From positions 1 to 52,657 of the forward strand of contig JACCSX010000290.1 of assembly GCA_013812775.1 (NCBI GenBank): a stretch of 52,657 nt of DNA, read 5' to 3'. Shown here piece by piece: positions 26,686-35,714 of the stretch (within the stretch, counting starts at the first letter, position 1; the number at the start of each line of letters is the position of its first letter). Origin of the DNA: Tatlockia sp. (lineage in GTDB: Bacteria; Pseudomonadota; Gammaproteobacteria; Legionellales; Legionellaceae). The translations under genes were made by a program, and so were the position numbers. The notes below the pieces were generated by a model. That model did not search any database and was not told the DNA's origin. It saw only the letters and a list, made by a program, of their open reading frames with translations.

Positions 26686-29508
26686 ATGTCTGAGATTCTA
26701 GAACCGGTAAAAGATGTACCGCAAACAAGTCAACTGGAATTGACCGCTAATGCCCCGGGTTCGTTGAAAACAATCAAGCGCAATGGCAAAGTGGTCGCCT
26801 TTGACGATAGCAAGATTAAGGTTGCGATAACCAAAGCATTTATAGCCGAAGAAGGTAATAATGCAGCTGCTTCCAACCGCATTCATCAACAGGTTGATGA
26901 AATAGCTAAACAAGTTACACAAGCATTCAAACGTCGTTTACCAAGCGGCGGTACAATTCATATTGAAGATATTCAGGATCAGGTTGAACTTGCCCTGATG
27001 CGTAGCAGTGAGTACAAAGTTGCCCGCGCCTACGTTCTCTATCGTGAAGAACATCGCAAGGCTCGCCAAACGAACATCAAACAGCAATCCGGTGATAGCA
27101 AAGCGCTATTAATCACTATGCCTGATGGTCAATTAATACCTTTGGACATGGATCGCGTTAATACAATTGTCGCTGAAGCCTGCCGTGAATTAGATAGCGT
27201 AAAAGCCGAACCAGTTATTAAAGATGCAATGCGCAACCTCTACAATCAGGCAAAACTTGAAGATGTCCATAAAGCACTGATTATGGCTGCCCGTGCTTTA
27301 GTCGAAAATGAACCTAATTACACCTACGTTAGCGCGCGTCTACTTCTTGATAGCCTGCGTTCTGAAGCACTTGGCAAATTGCAAATCCAAACCGAAGCAA
27401 CCTTTGACGAAATGGCAGTTCTCTACCCTGCTTACTTTAAATCCTACATCGCCCATGGTATTAGCGAAGGCATGTTAGATCAAAAGCTAGGCGAATTTGA
27501 TCTGGAAAAACTCGGTAAAGCCTTATTACCCAAACGCGATATGCAATTTTCTTATCTAAGCTTACAGACTCTTTATGATCGTTATTTCATCCATGATAAA
27601 GGCGTGCGTTACGAATTACCCCAGGCATTTTTCATGCGTGTTGCCATGGGTCTTGCTATTCGTGAGCAAAATCGTAATGAGAAAGCAATTGAGTTTTATT
27701 TACTCCTCTCCTCTTTTGATTACATGTCCTCTACGCCAACCCTCTTTAATTCTGGAACTGTAAGACCACAATTATCAAGCTGTTATTTAACAACTATACC
27801 CGATCACCTGGATGGTATTTACTCTGCAATTAAGGACAATGCCCTATTGTCCAAATTTGCCGGTGGCCTTGGTAACGATTGGACTCCAGTACGAGCAATG
27901 GGTTCCCATATCAAAGGAACCAATGGAAAATCACAGGGTGTCGTACCCTTCTTAAATGTGGCTGATGCAACTGCTGTTGCTGTTAACCAGGGCGGCAAAC
28001 GCAAGGGAGCGGTTTGTGCTTATCTTGAATGCTGGCATCGTGATGTAGAAGAATTTCTTGAACTCCGTAAAAATACCGGAGATGACAGACGCCGAACTCA
28101 TGATATGAATACTGCCCTTTGGATACCGGATTTATTCATGAAGCGCGTACATGAGGAAGGTGAATGGACTCTATTTTCACCTGATGAAGTACCAGAGTTG
28201 CACGATCTTTATGGTAAAGCCTTTGAAACCATGTACCTTGCCTATGAGGAAAAAGCGCGTCTTGGCCAAATCAGGAATGTTAAAACCTTACCCGCCCTTA
28301 AGCTCTGGCGCCGCATGCTGTCGATGTTATTTGAAACAGGTCATCCCTGGCTTACTTTCAAAGATCCCTGCAACCTGCGTTCACCCCAGCAACATAAAGG
28401 TGTAATCCACAGCTCTAATCTTTGTACTGAGATTACACTCAACACCTCAGAGGATGAAATTGCAGTTTGTAACTTAGGTAGCGTAAATCTGCCAGCGCAC
28501 ATCCATAACGGAAAACTGGATCGTAAAAAATTAAAACAAACCATTAATACAGCAATCCGTATGCTTGATAATGTTATCGACATTAACTATTACTCTGTAC
28601 CGCAGGCACGCAATTCAAATCTGCAGCATCGCCCAATCGGTATGGGGCTGATGGGTTTTCAGGATGCTCTTTATGCGCTTAAGATTGATTATACTTCCAA
28701 AGAGGCAGTAGAATTTGCCGACGAATCCATGGAATTAATCAGTTATTACGCCATTGAAGCCTCCTGTGACTTAGCTAAAGAGCGAGGCAGCTACTCCAGT
28801 TATGAGGGTTCGCTCTGGTCTAAGGGTATTCTCCCAATTGATTCCATTAATTTATTACAGCAAAGTCGTAATCAATATATGGAACAAGATCGCTCCCAAC
28901 GCCTGGATTGGGAAAGTCTGCGCGTGAAAGTGCGTACTCAGGGTATACGTAATTCCAACGTTATGGCCATTGCTCCCACCGCAACCATCTCTAATATTTG
29001 TGGGGTATCGCAATCTATTGAACCCACCTATCAAAATCTTTATGTTAAATCGAATTTGTCTGGTGAGTTCACGGTGATAAACCCCTATCTCGTTGATGAC
29101 TTGAAAGCACTAAACCTCTGGGATGAGGTCATGGTCAATGACCTAAAATATTTTAACGGCTCTGTGCAACCAATTAGTCGTATTCCGGCTGCATTGAAAG
29201 CTCGCTATGCCACTGCCTTTGAAATTGATCCTCAGTGGCTTGTCGAAGCAGCATCTCGCCGCCAAAAATGGATAGATCAAGCGCAATCACTAAATATTTA
29301 TATGGCAAAACCATCTGGTAAGAATCTGGATAAATTGTATAAACTCGCCTGGATACGTGGCCTGAAAACAACCTACTACCTACGTAGCTTAGGTGCTAGC
29401 AATACTGAAAAATCCACGGTTAATGAGGGAGTACTCAATGCAGTTAAGGTCGAAGAAGAACCTAAACTATGCTCCATTCTTGATCCGGATTGTGAAGCTT
29501 GCCAGTAA
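26686..29508 (+). CDS. nrdA: Class I ribonucleotide reductase, alpha (large) subunit, two ATP-cones
   Basis: 940 residues, longer than E. coli NrdA (761) because the N-terminus holds two ATP-cone domains: residues ~25-120 (IKRNGKVVAFDDSKIK...KVARAYVLYREE) and ~140-235 (DMDRVNTIVAEACRELD...ARLLLDSLR). The active site has LSSCYLTT and AVCNLGSVNL (the reducing Cys pair) around SSNLCTEITL (radical Cys and Glu), plus AIAPTATISNI. The C-terminal tail ends CSILDPDCEACQ, the CxxC that is re-reduced by thioredoxin or glutaredoxin. It makes dNDPs with NrdB. A near-consensus promoter with NrdR and DnaA sites lies upstream; nrdB follows after 13 bases. Confidence 0.96.
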   Translation: MSEILEPVKDVPQTSQLELTANAPGSLKTIKRNGKVVAFDDSKIKVAITKAFIAEEGNNAAASNRIHQQVDEIAKQVTQAFKRRLPSGGTIHIEDIQDQVELALMRSSEYKVARAYVLYREEHRKARQTNIKQQSGDSKALLITMPDGQLIPLDMDRVNTIVAEACRELDSVKAEPVIKDAMRNLYNQAKLEDVHKALIMAARALVENEPNYTYVSARLLLDSLRSEALGKLQIQTEATFDEMAVLYPAYFKSYIAHGISEGMLDQKLGEFDLEKLGKALLPKRDMQFSYLSLQTLYDRYFIHDKGVRYELPQAFFMRVAMGLAIREQNRNEKAIEFYLLLSSFDYMSSTPTLFNSGTVRPQLSSCYLTTIPDHLDGIYSAIKDNALLSKFAGGLGNDWTPVRAMGSHIKGTNGKSQGVVPFLNVADATAVAVNQGGKRKGAVCAYLECWHRDVEEFLELRKNTGDDRRRTHDMNTALWIPDLFMKRVHEEGEWTLFSPDEVPELHDLYGKAFETMYLAYEEKARLGQIRNVKTLPALKLWRRMLSMLFETGHPWLTFKDPCNLRSPQQHKGVIHSSNLCTEITLNTSEDEIAVCNLGSVNLPAHIHNGKLDRKKLKQTINTAIRMLDNVIDINYYSVPQARNSNLQHRPIGMGLMGFQDALYALKIDYTSKEAVEFADESMELISYYAIEASCDLAKERGSYSSYEGSLWSKGILPIDSINLLQQSRNQYMEQDRSQRLDWESLRVKVRTQGIRNSNVMAIAPTATISNICGVSQSIEPTYQNLYVKSNLSGEFTVINPYLVDDLKALNLWDEVMVNDLKYFNGSVQPISRIPAALKARYATAFEIDPQWLVEAASRRQKWIDQAQSLNIYMAKPSGKNLDKLYKLAWIRGLKTTYYLRSLGASNTEKSTVNEGVLNAVKVEEEPKLCSILDPDCEACQ

Positions 29509-29521
29509 TGAGGAGAAATAA

Positions 29522-30625
29522 ATGTCAGAAGCATTAGAACTAAGAAACAGCCCTGAATTCAGGGCTGTAGCAGGCCTGGAAAATTTAGAAATGGGCGCGG
29601 GCCGAATTCACGTTGATGACAAAAAAATCATTAATTGCCGCGCTGATTTAAACCAATTGGTTCCATTTAAATACACTTGGGCTTGGGATAAATACCTGAC
29701 TGCCTGCGCTAATCATTGGATGCCCAATGAAATTAACATGAGCGCTGATGTTGCTTTATGGAAAGATCCGAATGGCTTAACTGATGATGAGCGACTTATT
29801 ATCCTGCGTAATTTAGGCTTTTTTTCTACCGCAGACTCACTAGTTGCTAATAACCTGGTATTGGCTGTTTATCGCCATATTACAAATCCAGAATGCCGTC
29901 AATATCTCTTGCGCCAAGCCTTTGAAGAAGCGTTGCATACTCATGCCTATCAATACATCATTGAAAGTTTGGGACTGGATGAAGCAGCTGTATTTAACAT
30001 GTATCGTGAAATACCTGCTGTGGCCAATAAAGCTTCCTGGGCCCTGCCGTTTACCCAAAGTTTAGCTGATCCAAATTTCCATACCGGCACACCGGAAACT
30101 GATCAACGTTTATTACGAGACTTGATTGCTTTTTATGTCATTTTTGAAGGTATTTTCTTTTACGTTGGCTTTACGCAAATACTTTCCATGGGAAGACGCA
30201 ATAAAATGGTAGGAACCTCTGAGCAGTTCCAATACATCTTAAGAGACGAATCCATGCATATGAATTTTGGTATTGATGTGATTAATCAAATCAAAATTGA
30301 AAATCCGCATTTATGGACCCCTGCTTTCAAAGAGGAAATAAATCAATTAGTCAGAGATAGTGTTGTATTGGAATATCAATACGCAAAAGATACTATGCCG
30401 CATGGTATTTTAGGTATGAACGCAGAAATGTTTGAAGAATATCTACATTACATCGCCAACCGTCGTCTTAATCAGATAGGTTTGGCTGATCTCTATCCTG
30501 GTGCTGAAAACCCCTTCCCCTGGATGAGTGAAATGATGGATTTGAATAAAGAGAAAAACTTCTTCGAAACACGCGTCATTGAATATCAAGCCGGCGGAAC
30601 GCTCAGCTGGGAAGATGAGGATTAA
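29522..30625 (+). CDS. nrdB: Class I ribonucleotide reductase, beta (radical) subunit
   Basis: 367 residues of the ferritin-like R2 fold that stores the radical used by NrdA. Metal ligands can be placed: Asp in STADSL, Glu and His in [10 protein letters not shown], Glu in FEGIFF, and Glu/His in [10 protein letters not shown]. The Tyr of LHTHAY is at the position of E. coli Tyr122, so a tyrosyl-radical class Ia/Ib-like cofactor is expected. GAGGAGAAATAA precedes the ATG. A strong terminator follows. Confidence 0.96.
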   Translation: MSEALELRNSPEFRAVAGLENLEMGAGRIHVDDKKIINCRADLNQLVPFKYTWAWDKYLTACANHWMPNEINMSADVALWKDPNGLTDDERLIILRNLGFFSTADSLVANNLVLAVYRHITNPECRQYLLRQAFEEALHTHAYQYIIESLGLDEAAVFNMYREIPAVANKASWALPFTQSLADPNFHTGTPETDQRLLRDLIAFYVIFEGIFFYVGFTQILSMGRRNKMVGTSEQFQYILRDESMHMNFGIDVINQIKIENPHLWTPAFKEEINQLVRDSVVLEYQYAKDTMPHGILGMNAEMFEEYLHYIANRRLNQIGLADLYPGAENPFPWMSEMMDLNKEKNFFETRVIEYQAGGTLSWEDED

Positions 30626-30681
30626 TTAAAGAACATAGTTGTAAACCGAAGTGTTGAATCGCAGTCAACCGAAGTGACATC

Positions 30682-30717
30682 AAAAATCTCCCCAGCTTTA
30701 AAGGCTGGGGATTTTTG
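30682..30717. terminator. Terminator after nrdB (bidirectional shape)
   Basis: CCCCAGC (30690-30696) pairs with GCTGGGG (30704-30710) across TTTAAAG, extended by AAAAAT/ATTTTT on both sides, giving a U-run after the stem in the nrdB direction. Confidence 0.9.
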
Positions 30718-30963
30718 TCAGTTAACCAGAATATCCGAACCTTATCTTTGAGAAGATCGTCGAGTTTCTTTAACGTACTCTAGCCAAATATTTAATAAAT
30801 TTCAATTTAGCCTCCTCAATTGATCACCTATTCGTTGGTCTTACCCTCTTGCACTCACTGAAAAAAGATGCCCCCTTGTGAGTTGGGGAACTACCTCAAA
30901 ACTGTTAAAAGCCAATAAGAATTAACAATTTAATCCATAACTTAAGCAGATACGGATCGCTTG

Positions 30964-30992
30964 TGGACAGGCAAAATAGGTTGCTTTATAAG
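30964..30992 (+). promoter_or_regulatory. Putative promoter of the ankyrin gene
   Basis: TGGACA (30964-30969), 17 bases, TATAAG (30987-30992), about 47 bases before the ankyrin ATG. The rest of the 30718-31039 spacer shows no other gene or repeat. Confidence 0.5.
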
Positions 30993-31039
30993 CATTTTGG
31001 TGATATTTTAATCTTCTAAATTTTCGACTAGAGTGAATA

Positions 31040-32590
31040 ATGAAGCGTAAGTTTGATAAGGGATCAAACGAATCTAATCTACATTTAGCCGCTGAAATGG
31101 GTGATTCTAATGAGATTGAAGGTATATTGGGTAACTCAATGGTTAACATCAATGCCACCAATAACCAAGGGGTCACAGCCTTATATTTAGCTGCGCAAAA
31201 TGGTCATATTAACGTTTTGAAGATTTTAATAAAAAATGGCGCCTCATGGGAACTTGGAACGCAGGTGGGCGAGGATGAAATAAATACACCGCTTGAAGTC
31301 GCTGCATGTAAAGGGCATATCGAGTCGGTTAGATTACTCTTATTATACCCTCTACCCTATCTAACATTAAGACAAATACTCCATCGCAGTTTTAACGCTG
31401 CATTAACATGTCCAGAAAGTGAAAAGAGAAACTGCTTTTTCTCCATTTCAGATCTCATAAAAATTGAGCTTGATAAAAAACCCAAGCCAACTATTTTAAC
31501 CTTAGAAAATGTTAATAAATTAACCTGGGATGCGGCTTTTAAAGAGCTTTTTTTGCATAACCCAAGCACAAAAGATAAATTCCCGAAGGATAAAGAGGCT
31601 GCTATCCGGTTTTGTTTAGCCTCAAGCTATCAACTGCTGCAAAATCCTCTCTGGCTACTTCCTAATCTGCAGTTTCTAAGTCATGAAATGGCCTATCATT
31701 GGCACCATGAGCAAAATGCACCCTTTCCAAAATTTGATATGAATAGGATTGATTTTTGGGACCACGATGGACTTTTATGGCCTATTCCAAATAACTCTTA
31801 TATAGGATTTAATAAAAATAATTTAATATCACGTGTTTTGCTGGATAAATTTAAGCAATACGGAATGGGGGAAAAGCAGAGCAAGTGGACTGGATTTATC
31901 CCCAAAGCTAATTCCAAAACCTTACTATCGGATAATATTTTTTTTACTGAAAACAGGAAAACAATAAGCGGCCTTTTCCATGGGAATGTACATAATATCC
32001 AAAGAGTCCTTTTATTATTGGCAATGGAATCCTATGATCTACCCTTAAATTATTGCACCGAAAATGGTGAGGAACATGATATTGAGCCCAAGGAACTATT
32101 TTCTGCGTTAATGAGCAAAACCATTTTCAGAGAAGATCAACAAAGCTCAATTTTATGGACTTACATACTGGATAAACGGCAGGATGATTCTGCTACCTTT
32201 TCCGATCCCTTTTCTATGCATTCCCTTCTATTAACTGAAAAAAAATTTGCGGGATTTCTTCAAGATTATCTTCTTTACAGTTTTTGTGATCAATTTATAC
32301 AATTGCGTGATCTACATAACCACGTGTATAAAAAAAGTTATACAAATTTGGAGTTTTGCAAAGAATTAGAAAAAATAATCTTGAATGTTTTTAGTGGTGA
32401 ACCTGCTTTTGCAATTCAAAAAGATAGTACGAGCCTGGAAAAAGTAGACACTATAGATGAATTAAAAAAACCTTCCAAACGCTGGCACATTCAATCGAAA
32501 TTTTATTTCCCACTAAAAGAATCTCTAAAAAAATATAATGGTGATTTTGAAGAGGAAGAGGATATCAATAAAACTCATTGCAAATATTGA
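31040..32590 (+). CDS. Ankyrin-repeat protein, effector-like
   Basis: 516 residues. The N-terminal ~110 residues hold about three ankyrin repeats: NLHLAAEMGDSNEIEGIL, GVTALYLAAQNGHINVLKILIKNGA and NTPLEVAACKGHIESVRLLL. The remaining ~400 residues are hydrophilic and match nothing I recognise. They contain HNxHxx-type segments (HGNVHNIQRVLLLL, LRDLHNHVYKK) and a charged C-terminus with an acidic block (FEEEEDINK). No signal peptide or membrane segment. Ankyrin modules bind partner proteins, and many Legionella ankyrin proteins are translocated into host cells, so an effector role is a reasonable inference but unproven. It has its own promoter and is unrelated in function to nrdAB. Confidence 0.78.
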   Translation: MKRKFDKGSNESNLHLAAEMGDSNEIEGILGNSMVNINATNNQGVTALYLAAQNGHINVLKILIKNGASWELGTQVGEDEINTPLEVAACKGHIESVRLLLLYPLPYLTLRQILHRSFNAALTCPESEKRNCFFSISDLIKIELDKKPKPTILTLENVNKLTWDAAFKELFLHNPSTKDKFPKDKEAAIRFCLASSYQLLQNPLWLLPNLQFLSHEMAYHWHHEQNAPFPKFDMNRIDFWDHDGLLWPIPNNSYIGFNKNNLISRVLLDKFKQYGMGEKQSKWTGFIPKANSKTLLSDNIFFTENRKTISGLFHGNVHNIQRVLLLLAMESYDLPLNYCTENGEEHDIEPKELFSALMSKTIFREDQQSSILWTYILDKRQDDSATFSDPFSMHSLLLTEKKFAGFLQDYLLYSFCDQFIQLRDLHNHVYKKSYTNLEFCKELEKIILNVFSGEPAFAIQKDSTSLEKVDTIDELKKPSKRWHIQSKFYFPLKESLKKYNGDFEEEEDINKTHCKY

Positions 32591-32669
32591 TGATCATTCG
32601 TGTTAATAAATATAATCTATCATTATTATAAAATCAATATATTATACTTATCAAGTAATATGCGCAAAA

Positions 32670-32700
32670 ATAACCCTTTAATCAAAATCAAAGGGGTTAT
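32670..32700 (+). promoter_or_regulatory. RBS-sequestering stem-loop before the nuclease/phosphatase-fold gene
   Basis: ATAACCCTTT (32670-32679) can pair with AAAGGGGTTAT up to base 32700 (ten pairs, one G-U), with an 11-base loop. The descending arm contains the Shine-Dalgarno AGGGG and ends one base before the ATG at 32702. Translation would require the helix to open, as in RNA thermometers or ligand-controlled leaders. The mechanism is inference. Confidence 0.6.
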
Positions 32701-32701
32701 C

Positions 32702-33697
32702 ATGAAAGCTAAGAAAACAATAGATTTTATTAAAACACCATCTCATCTAGCTGGTTTTGCCTGCCTCGGTGGAAATGACGTTATCAGCGAACTAGTCTCT
32801 GATCATCATCCAGTTGTTCATGATGGTCTATTCTTTTGGAATATCATGATGCAATGCAAAACACGTAAAAACGGGGTAGATTTTAACAACGGGTTTGGAA
32901 TTATAGAATCCAATAGACAATATCAAAAACGCCTTAAAAAAGTAGCGCAAGTCATTGCAGAAGCGGTTTATCGCGATCCATCCATTGAGGCTATTTGTAT
33001 TTGTGAAGGTCCTAAAGAATCGATGGATATTGATTTTTTCTTCGAATCCCTGATGAGGTTTACCATCATGGATCGCTTTAGGATGACAGATATGTTTAAT
33101 AAACCAACTGTTAAAAAAGAAAATTGGGGACTGCTCATGCTGGCTGATTTTCGCTTTGCTGTCACCAAAGTCTATGATCCAATTGAGGATCATCTCGATT
33201 TAGCTGATCGCTTTCAATTATGGAAACTAGAAAAGCCCAATGCATCAAAATTTGTGGCACTTGCCCATTTTCCCTTTGCAGGTGATGAATATAAAACAGA
33301 AAAAGAAAAACTATCAAGCCTAGGTAAAGAATTTTGTGTTTTGATCAATAAACTTATGGAAAGCTATCACAATGAAAGTCTCATTTTCTGTGCGGATTTT
33401 AATTTCAATCCCTATTTGATAAGCCAAGGGCAGGATCGAGCCCTTGATAAGATCTCCCATCACAATAGTGTTCTTTTAACGCCAGAAAGAGTGGTTCAGA
33501 AAACAGTTACTGTGGATGGCGTATTGTTATCGCGTATAGAAAAACAAAAATATTATTCGGTAAGACCTGAACCTGACCTCCTTGGAAAGCTAAAATCTGA
33601 ATATCGCTTTTTTCAGTCTCATTTAAAACGAGCTTTCACTGATTTAATGCAAAGAGAGCATGATAAGCAATTCGGTCTTATTTTATACCAACCATAA
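32702..33697 (+). CDS. Endonuclease/exonuclease/phosphatase-fold protein
   Basis: 331 residues with the ordered landmarks of the EEP superfamily: FFWNIM (Asn), AICICEGP (Glu), VALAHFPFAGDE (His), IFCADFNFNP (the DxN motif) and VTVDGVLLS (Asp). The terminal SDH triad is not obvious; EHD near residue 317 is a weak candidate. Superfamily members cleave nucleic acids, inositol phosphates or sphingomyelin. No signal peptide. The frame is open back to a GTG at 32600, but ATG 32702 has AAGGGG just upstream. The gene starts ~110 bases after the ankyrin gene and may share its transcript, though the leader hairpin suggests separate control. Effector status is inferred. Confidence 0.7.
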   Translation: MKAKKTIDFIKTPSHLAGFACLGGNDVISELVSDHHPVVHDGLFFWNIMMQCKTRKNGVDFNNGFGIIESNRQYQKRLKKVAQVIAEAVYRDPSIEAICICEGPKESMDIDFFFESLMRFTIMDRFRMTDMFNKPTVKKENWGLLMLADFRFAVTKVYDPIEDHLDLADRFQLWKLEKPNASKFVALAHFPFAGDEYKTEKEKLSSLGKEFCVLINKLMESYHNESLIFCADFNFNPYLISQGQDRALDKISHHNSVLLTPERVVQKTVTVDGVLLSRIEKQKYYSVRPEPDLLGKLKSEYRFFQSHLKRAFTDLMQREHDKQFGLILYQP

Positions 33698-33717
33698 GGT
33701 AGATGAGGGAAACAATG

Positions 33718-33770
33718 CTGAGGTATTCCCTTATAATTTTATTATCTAAAATTATAAGGGAATACCTCAG
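33718..33770. repeat. Perfect 24-bp inverted repeat with 5-base loop (family 2 relative)
   Basis: Arms 33718-33741 and 33747-33770 are exact reverse complements and carry GAGGTATTCCCTTATAA, closely related to the arms of the 166-bp element at 6.2 kb. It looks like the core-less form of that element. It lies 21 bases after the EEP-fold gene and could also end its transcript. Confidence 0.75.
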
Positions 33771-33810
33771 GAATCAATGGGGTCACCGCCAATTAAGTTA
33801 AGGCACCTTT

Positions 33811-33890
33811 GTCTAAATTACATCCATCCTCTGCGTTTTGCGGCTTGCCCCGGAATCCCCGCGGACAAGCCTTAAGAGTTTCACATTAGC
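33811..33890. repeat. Family-1 repeat, partial copy D
   Basis: GTCTAAATTACATCCATCCTC followed by GCGTTTTGCGGCTTGCCCCGGAATCCCC and GGACAAGCC repeats the outer end of copies A and C (CTAAATTACATC...GCGGCTTGTC at 5.88 kb). The inner ACCGCGC hairpins are missing. Confidence 0.6.
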
Positions 33891-33966
33891 TAATTCTAAA
33901 TCTGTCTTGAGTATAATAAGGCAACTAACTATAATGGCTCTCTTTTATATTTAATGGCTGGCTCAA

Positions 33967-34161
33967 ATGCGTCTGTTATTAGCAATATTTTTACCATTCT
34001 TTGTTTTTTTTACCATTGGCAGACCAATAGCCGGCATCATATGCTTAATATTACAAATAACTGTTATTGGCTGGATCCCTGCTGCATTCTGGGCTGTCTA
34101 TGCACTTTCCCAATACAATACAGACAAAAAAATTCGTGAGTTCAAGAGGGCAGGTTATTAG
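33967..34161 (+). CDS. Pmp3/YqaE-family small membrane protein
   Basis: A 64-residue peptide with two membrane helices: LLLAIFLPFFVFFTIGRP and GIICLILQITVIGWIPAAFWAVYAL. The pattern P-F-x-x-F...GR...LxLxxxxWIPAxxxAxY is that of the Pmp3/YqaE (UPF0057) family, linked in other organisms to membrane potential and salt stress. The short cytoplasmic tail is basic (DKKIREFKRAGY). An overlapping frame starting at 33954 is a shadow. Confidence 0.82.
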   Translation: MRLLLAIFLPFFVFFTIGRPIAGIICLILQITVIGWIPAAFWAVYALSQYNTDKKIREFKRAGY

Positions 34162-34167
34162 ATAGCA

Positions 34168-34193
34168 GACCGCTGCAATAAGTATCAGCGGTC
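34168..34193. terminator. Stem-loop between convergent yqaE-like gene and lysS
   Basis: GACCGCTG (34168-34175) and CAGCGGTC (34186-34193) form a perfect 8-bp stem with a 10-base loop in the 50-base gap between convergent genes. U-runs are weak, so termination is probable but not certain. Confidence 0.6.
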
Positions 34194-34211
34194 ATATAAT
34201 CTAATTCTTTA

Positions 34212-35714
34212 CTAACCCTGCTGACGCAAATGAGGAAATAGAATCACATCGCGTATTGATGAGGAATTTGTGAATAACATCACCAATCTATCAATACCAA
34301 TTCCTTCACCCGCAGTAGGCGGCATGCCATATTCCAAGGCTTCAATATAGTCACTATCAAAATGCATGGCTTCCAGATCGCCGGCTTCTTTTTCTTCAAC
34401 TTGTTGCTGGAAACGCAAGGCCTGATCCTGAGCATCATTTAACTCTGAAAAGCCATTTGCAATTTCACGACCGGCAATGAAGAATTCAAAACGATCAGTA
34501 ACTTCCGGATTAGAATCAGATCGTCTGGCTAAAGGCGAAACTTCTGTAGGATAGCCGGTGATAAAGGTTGGTTGAATCAGTTGATATTCTACCTTTTCAT
34601 CAAAAATAGCCATTTGTAATTTACCCAAACCATCGCTCTCTTTGTACACAAGGCCCAAACTATCAAGCAAGGCTCTACAACTTTCAACAGTCTCTAGTTG
34701 TTCTGCTCTAATTTCAGAATTGTAATGCAAAATTGATTCTTTTACACTCATCTTGGCGAATGGTTGTCCGAAGTCAATCTGATGTTCCTGATAGTCAACA
34801 AGCCTTGTACCCAAAACTACGTCGCAAAGATGATGAAGAAGTTGTTCAGTAAAAATCATTAGATCAAGATAATCAGCATATGCCTGGTAAAACTCCACCA
34901 TCGTAAATTCCGGGTTGTGACGGGTGGAAATTCCTTCATTTCGGAAATTACGGTTAATCTCATAAACTCGCTCAAAACCACCGACTACCAGACGTTTCAG
35001 ATAAAGTTCAGGAGCAATACGCAAAAACATTTCCATATCAAGACTATTATGATAAGTCACAAAAGGACGAGCGACAGCGCCGCCCGGAATTGGATGCATC
35101 ATTGGTGTTTCCACTTCTAAAAATTGATGACTATCCATAAACTGTCGAAACGCTTTGATAAGCTTCGAGCGTACTAAAAAGGTCTGTCGACTTTCTTCAT
35201 TGGCAATTAAATCAACATAGCGTTTACGATAGCGCGTTTCCTGGTCGGCCAAACCGTGAAATTTATCAGGCAAGGGTCTTAGGGATTTAGTAAGTAACTC
35301 CATGTGCTCGGTGTTAACCGTTAATTCACCAGTATTAGTAATAAATAGCTCGCCTTTAACACCAACTATATCGCCCAAATCCCAGTGCTTAAATTGTTCA
35401 TAAAGTTCAGGTAAATCATTTTGACGTACATAAATTTGTATGCGCCCAGACACATCCTGGATATGAAAAAAGCTTGCCTTGCCCATAATACGACGTAAAA
35501 CAACACGTCCGGCAACAGCAACCTTCACCTTCTGTTCAGCCAAGGAATCTTTATCGGTTTTGGAGTATTGATTCATCAAGTTTGCGGCTAAGTATTGGCG
35601 ACGAAATTGATTGGGAAAATTGAAGCCATCAGCACGCAAATCCTCTAGTTTTTGTTTGCGTATCTGATAAATTTCACTCTCGTCTAATTGTAGATCCTGT
35701 TGTTCATCTATCAT
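34212..35714 (-). CDS. lysS: Lysyl-tRNA synthetase, class II
   Basis: 500 residues. An N-terminal OB-fold anticodon-binding domain ([24 protein letters not shown] region, ~65-160) precedes the class II core: [11 protein letters not shown], motif 2 [36 protein letters not shown], and motif 3 [11 protein letters not shown] near the C-terminus. It charges tRNA-Lys. The ATG overlaps the prfB stop region by eleven bases, reproducing the conserved prfB-lysS operon. Confidence 0.97.
   Translation of the reverse strand: MIDEQQDLQLDESEIYQIRKQKLEDLRADGFNFPNQFRRQYLAANLMNQYSKTDKDSLAEQKVKVAVAGRVVLRRIMGKASFFHIQDVSGRIQIYVRQNDLPELYEQFKHWDLGDIVGVKGELFITNTGELTVNTEHMELLTKSLRPLPDKFHGLADQETRYRKRYVDLIANEESRQTFLVRSKLIKAFRQFMDSHQFLEVETPMMHPIPGGAVARPFVTYHNSLDMEMFLRIAPELYLKRLVVGGFERVYEINRNFRNEGISTRHNPEFTMVEFYQAYADYLDLMIFTEQLLHHLCDVVLGTRLVDYQEHQIDFGQPFAKMSVKESILHYNSEIRAEQLETVESCRALLDSLGLVYKESDGLGKLQMAIFDEKVEYQLIQPTFITGYPTEVSPLARRSDSNPEVTDRFEFFIAGREIANGFSELNDAQDQALRFQQQVEEKEAGDLEAMHFDSDYIEALEYGMPPTAGEGIGIDRLVMLFTNSSSIRDVILFPHLRQQG

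Noticed and set aside
33954-34139. 61-codon frame overlapping the Pmp3-like gene
   Set aside because: The frame starting at 33967 gives the two-helix Pmp3 pattern; this one is a shadow.
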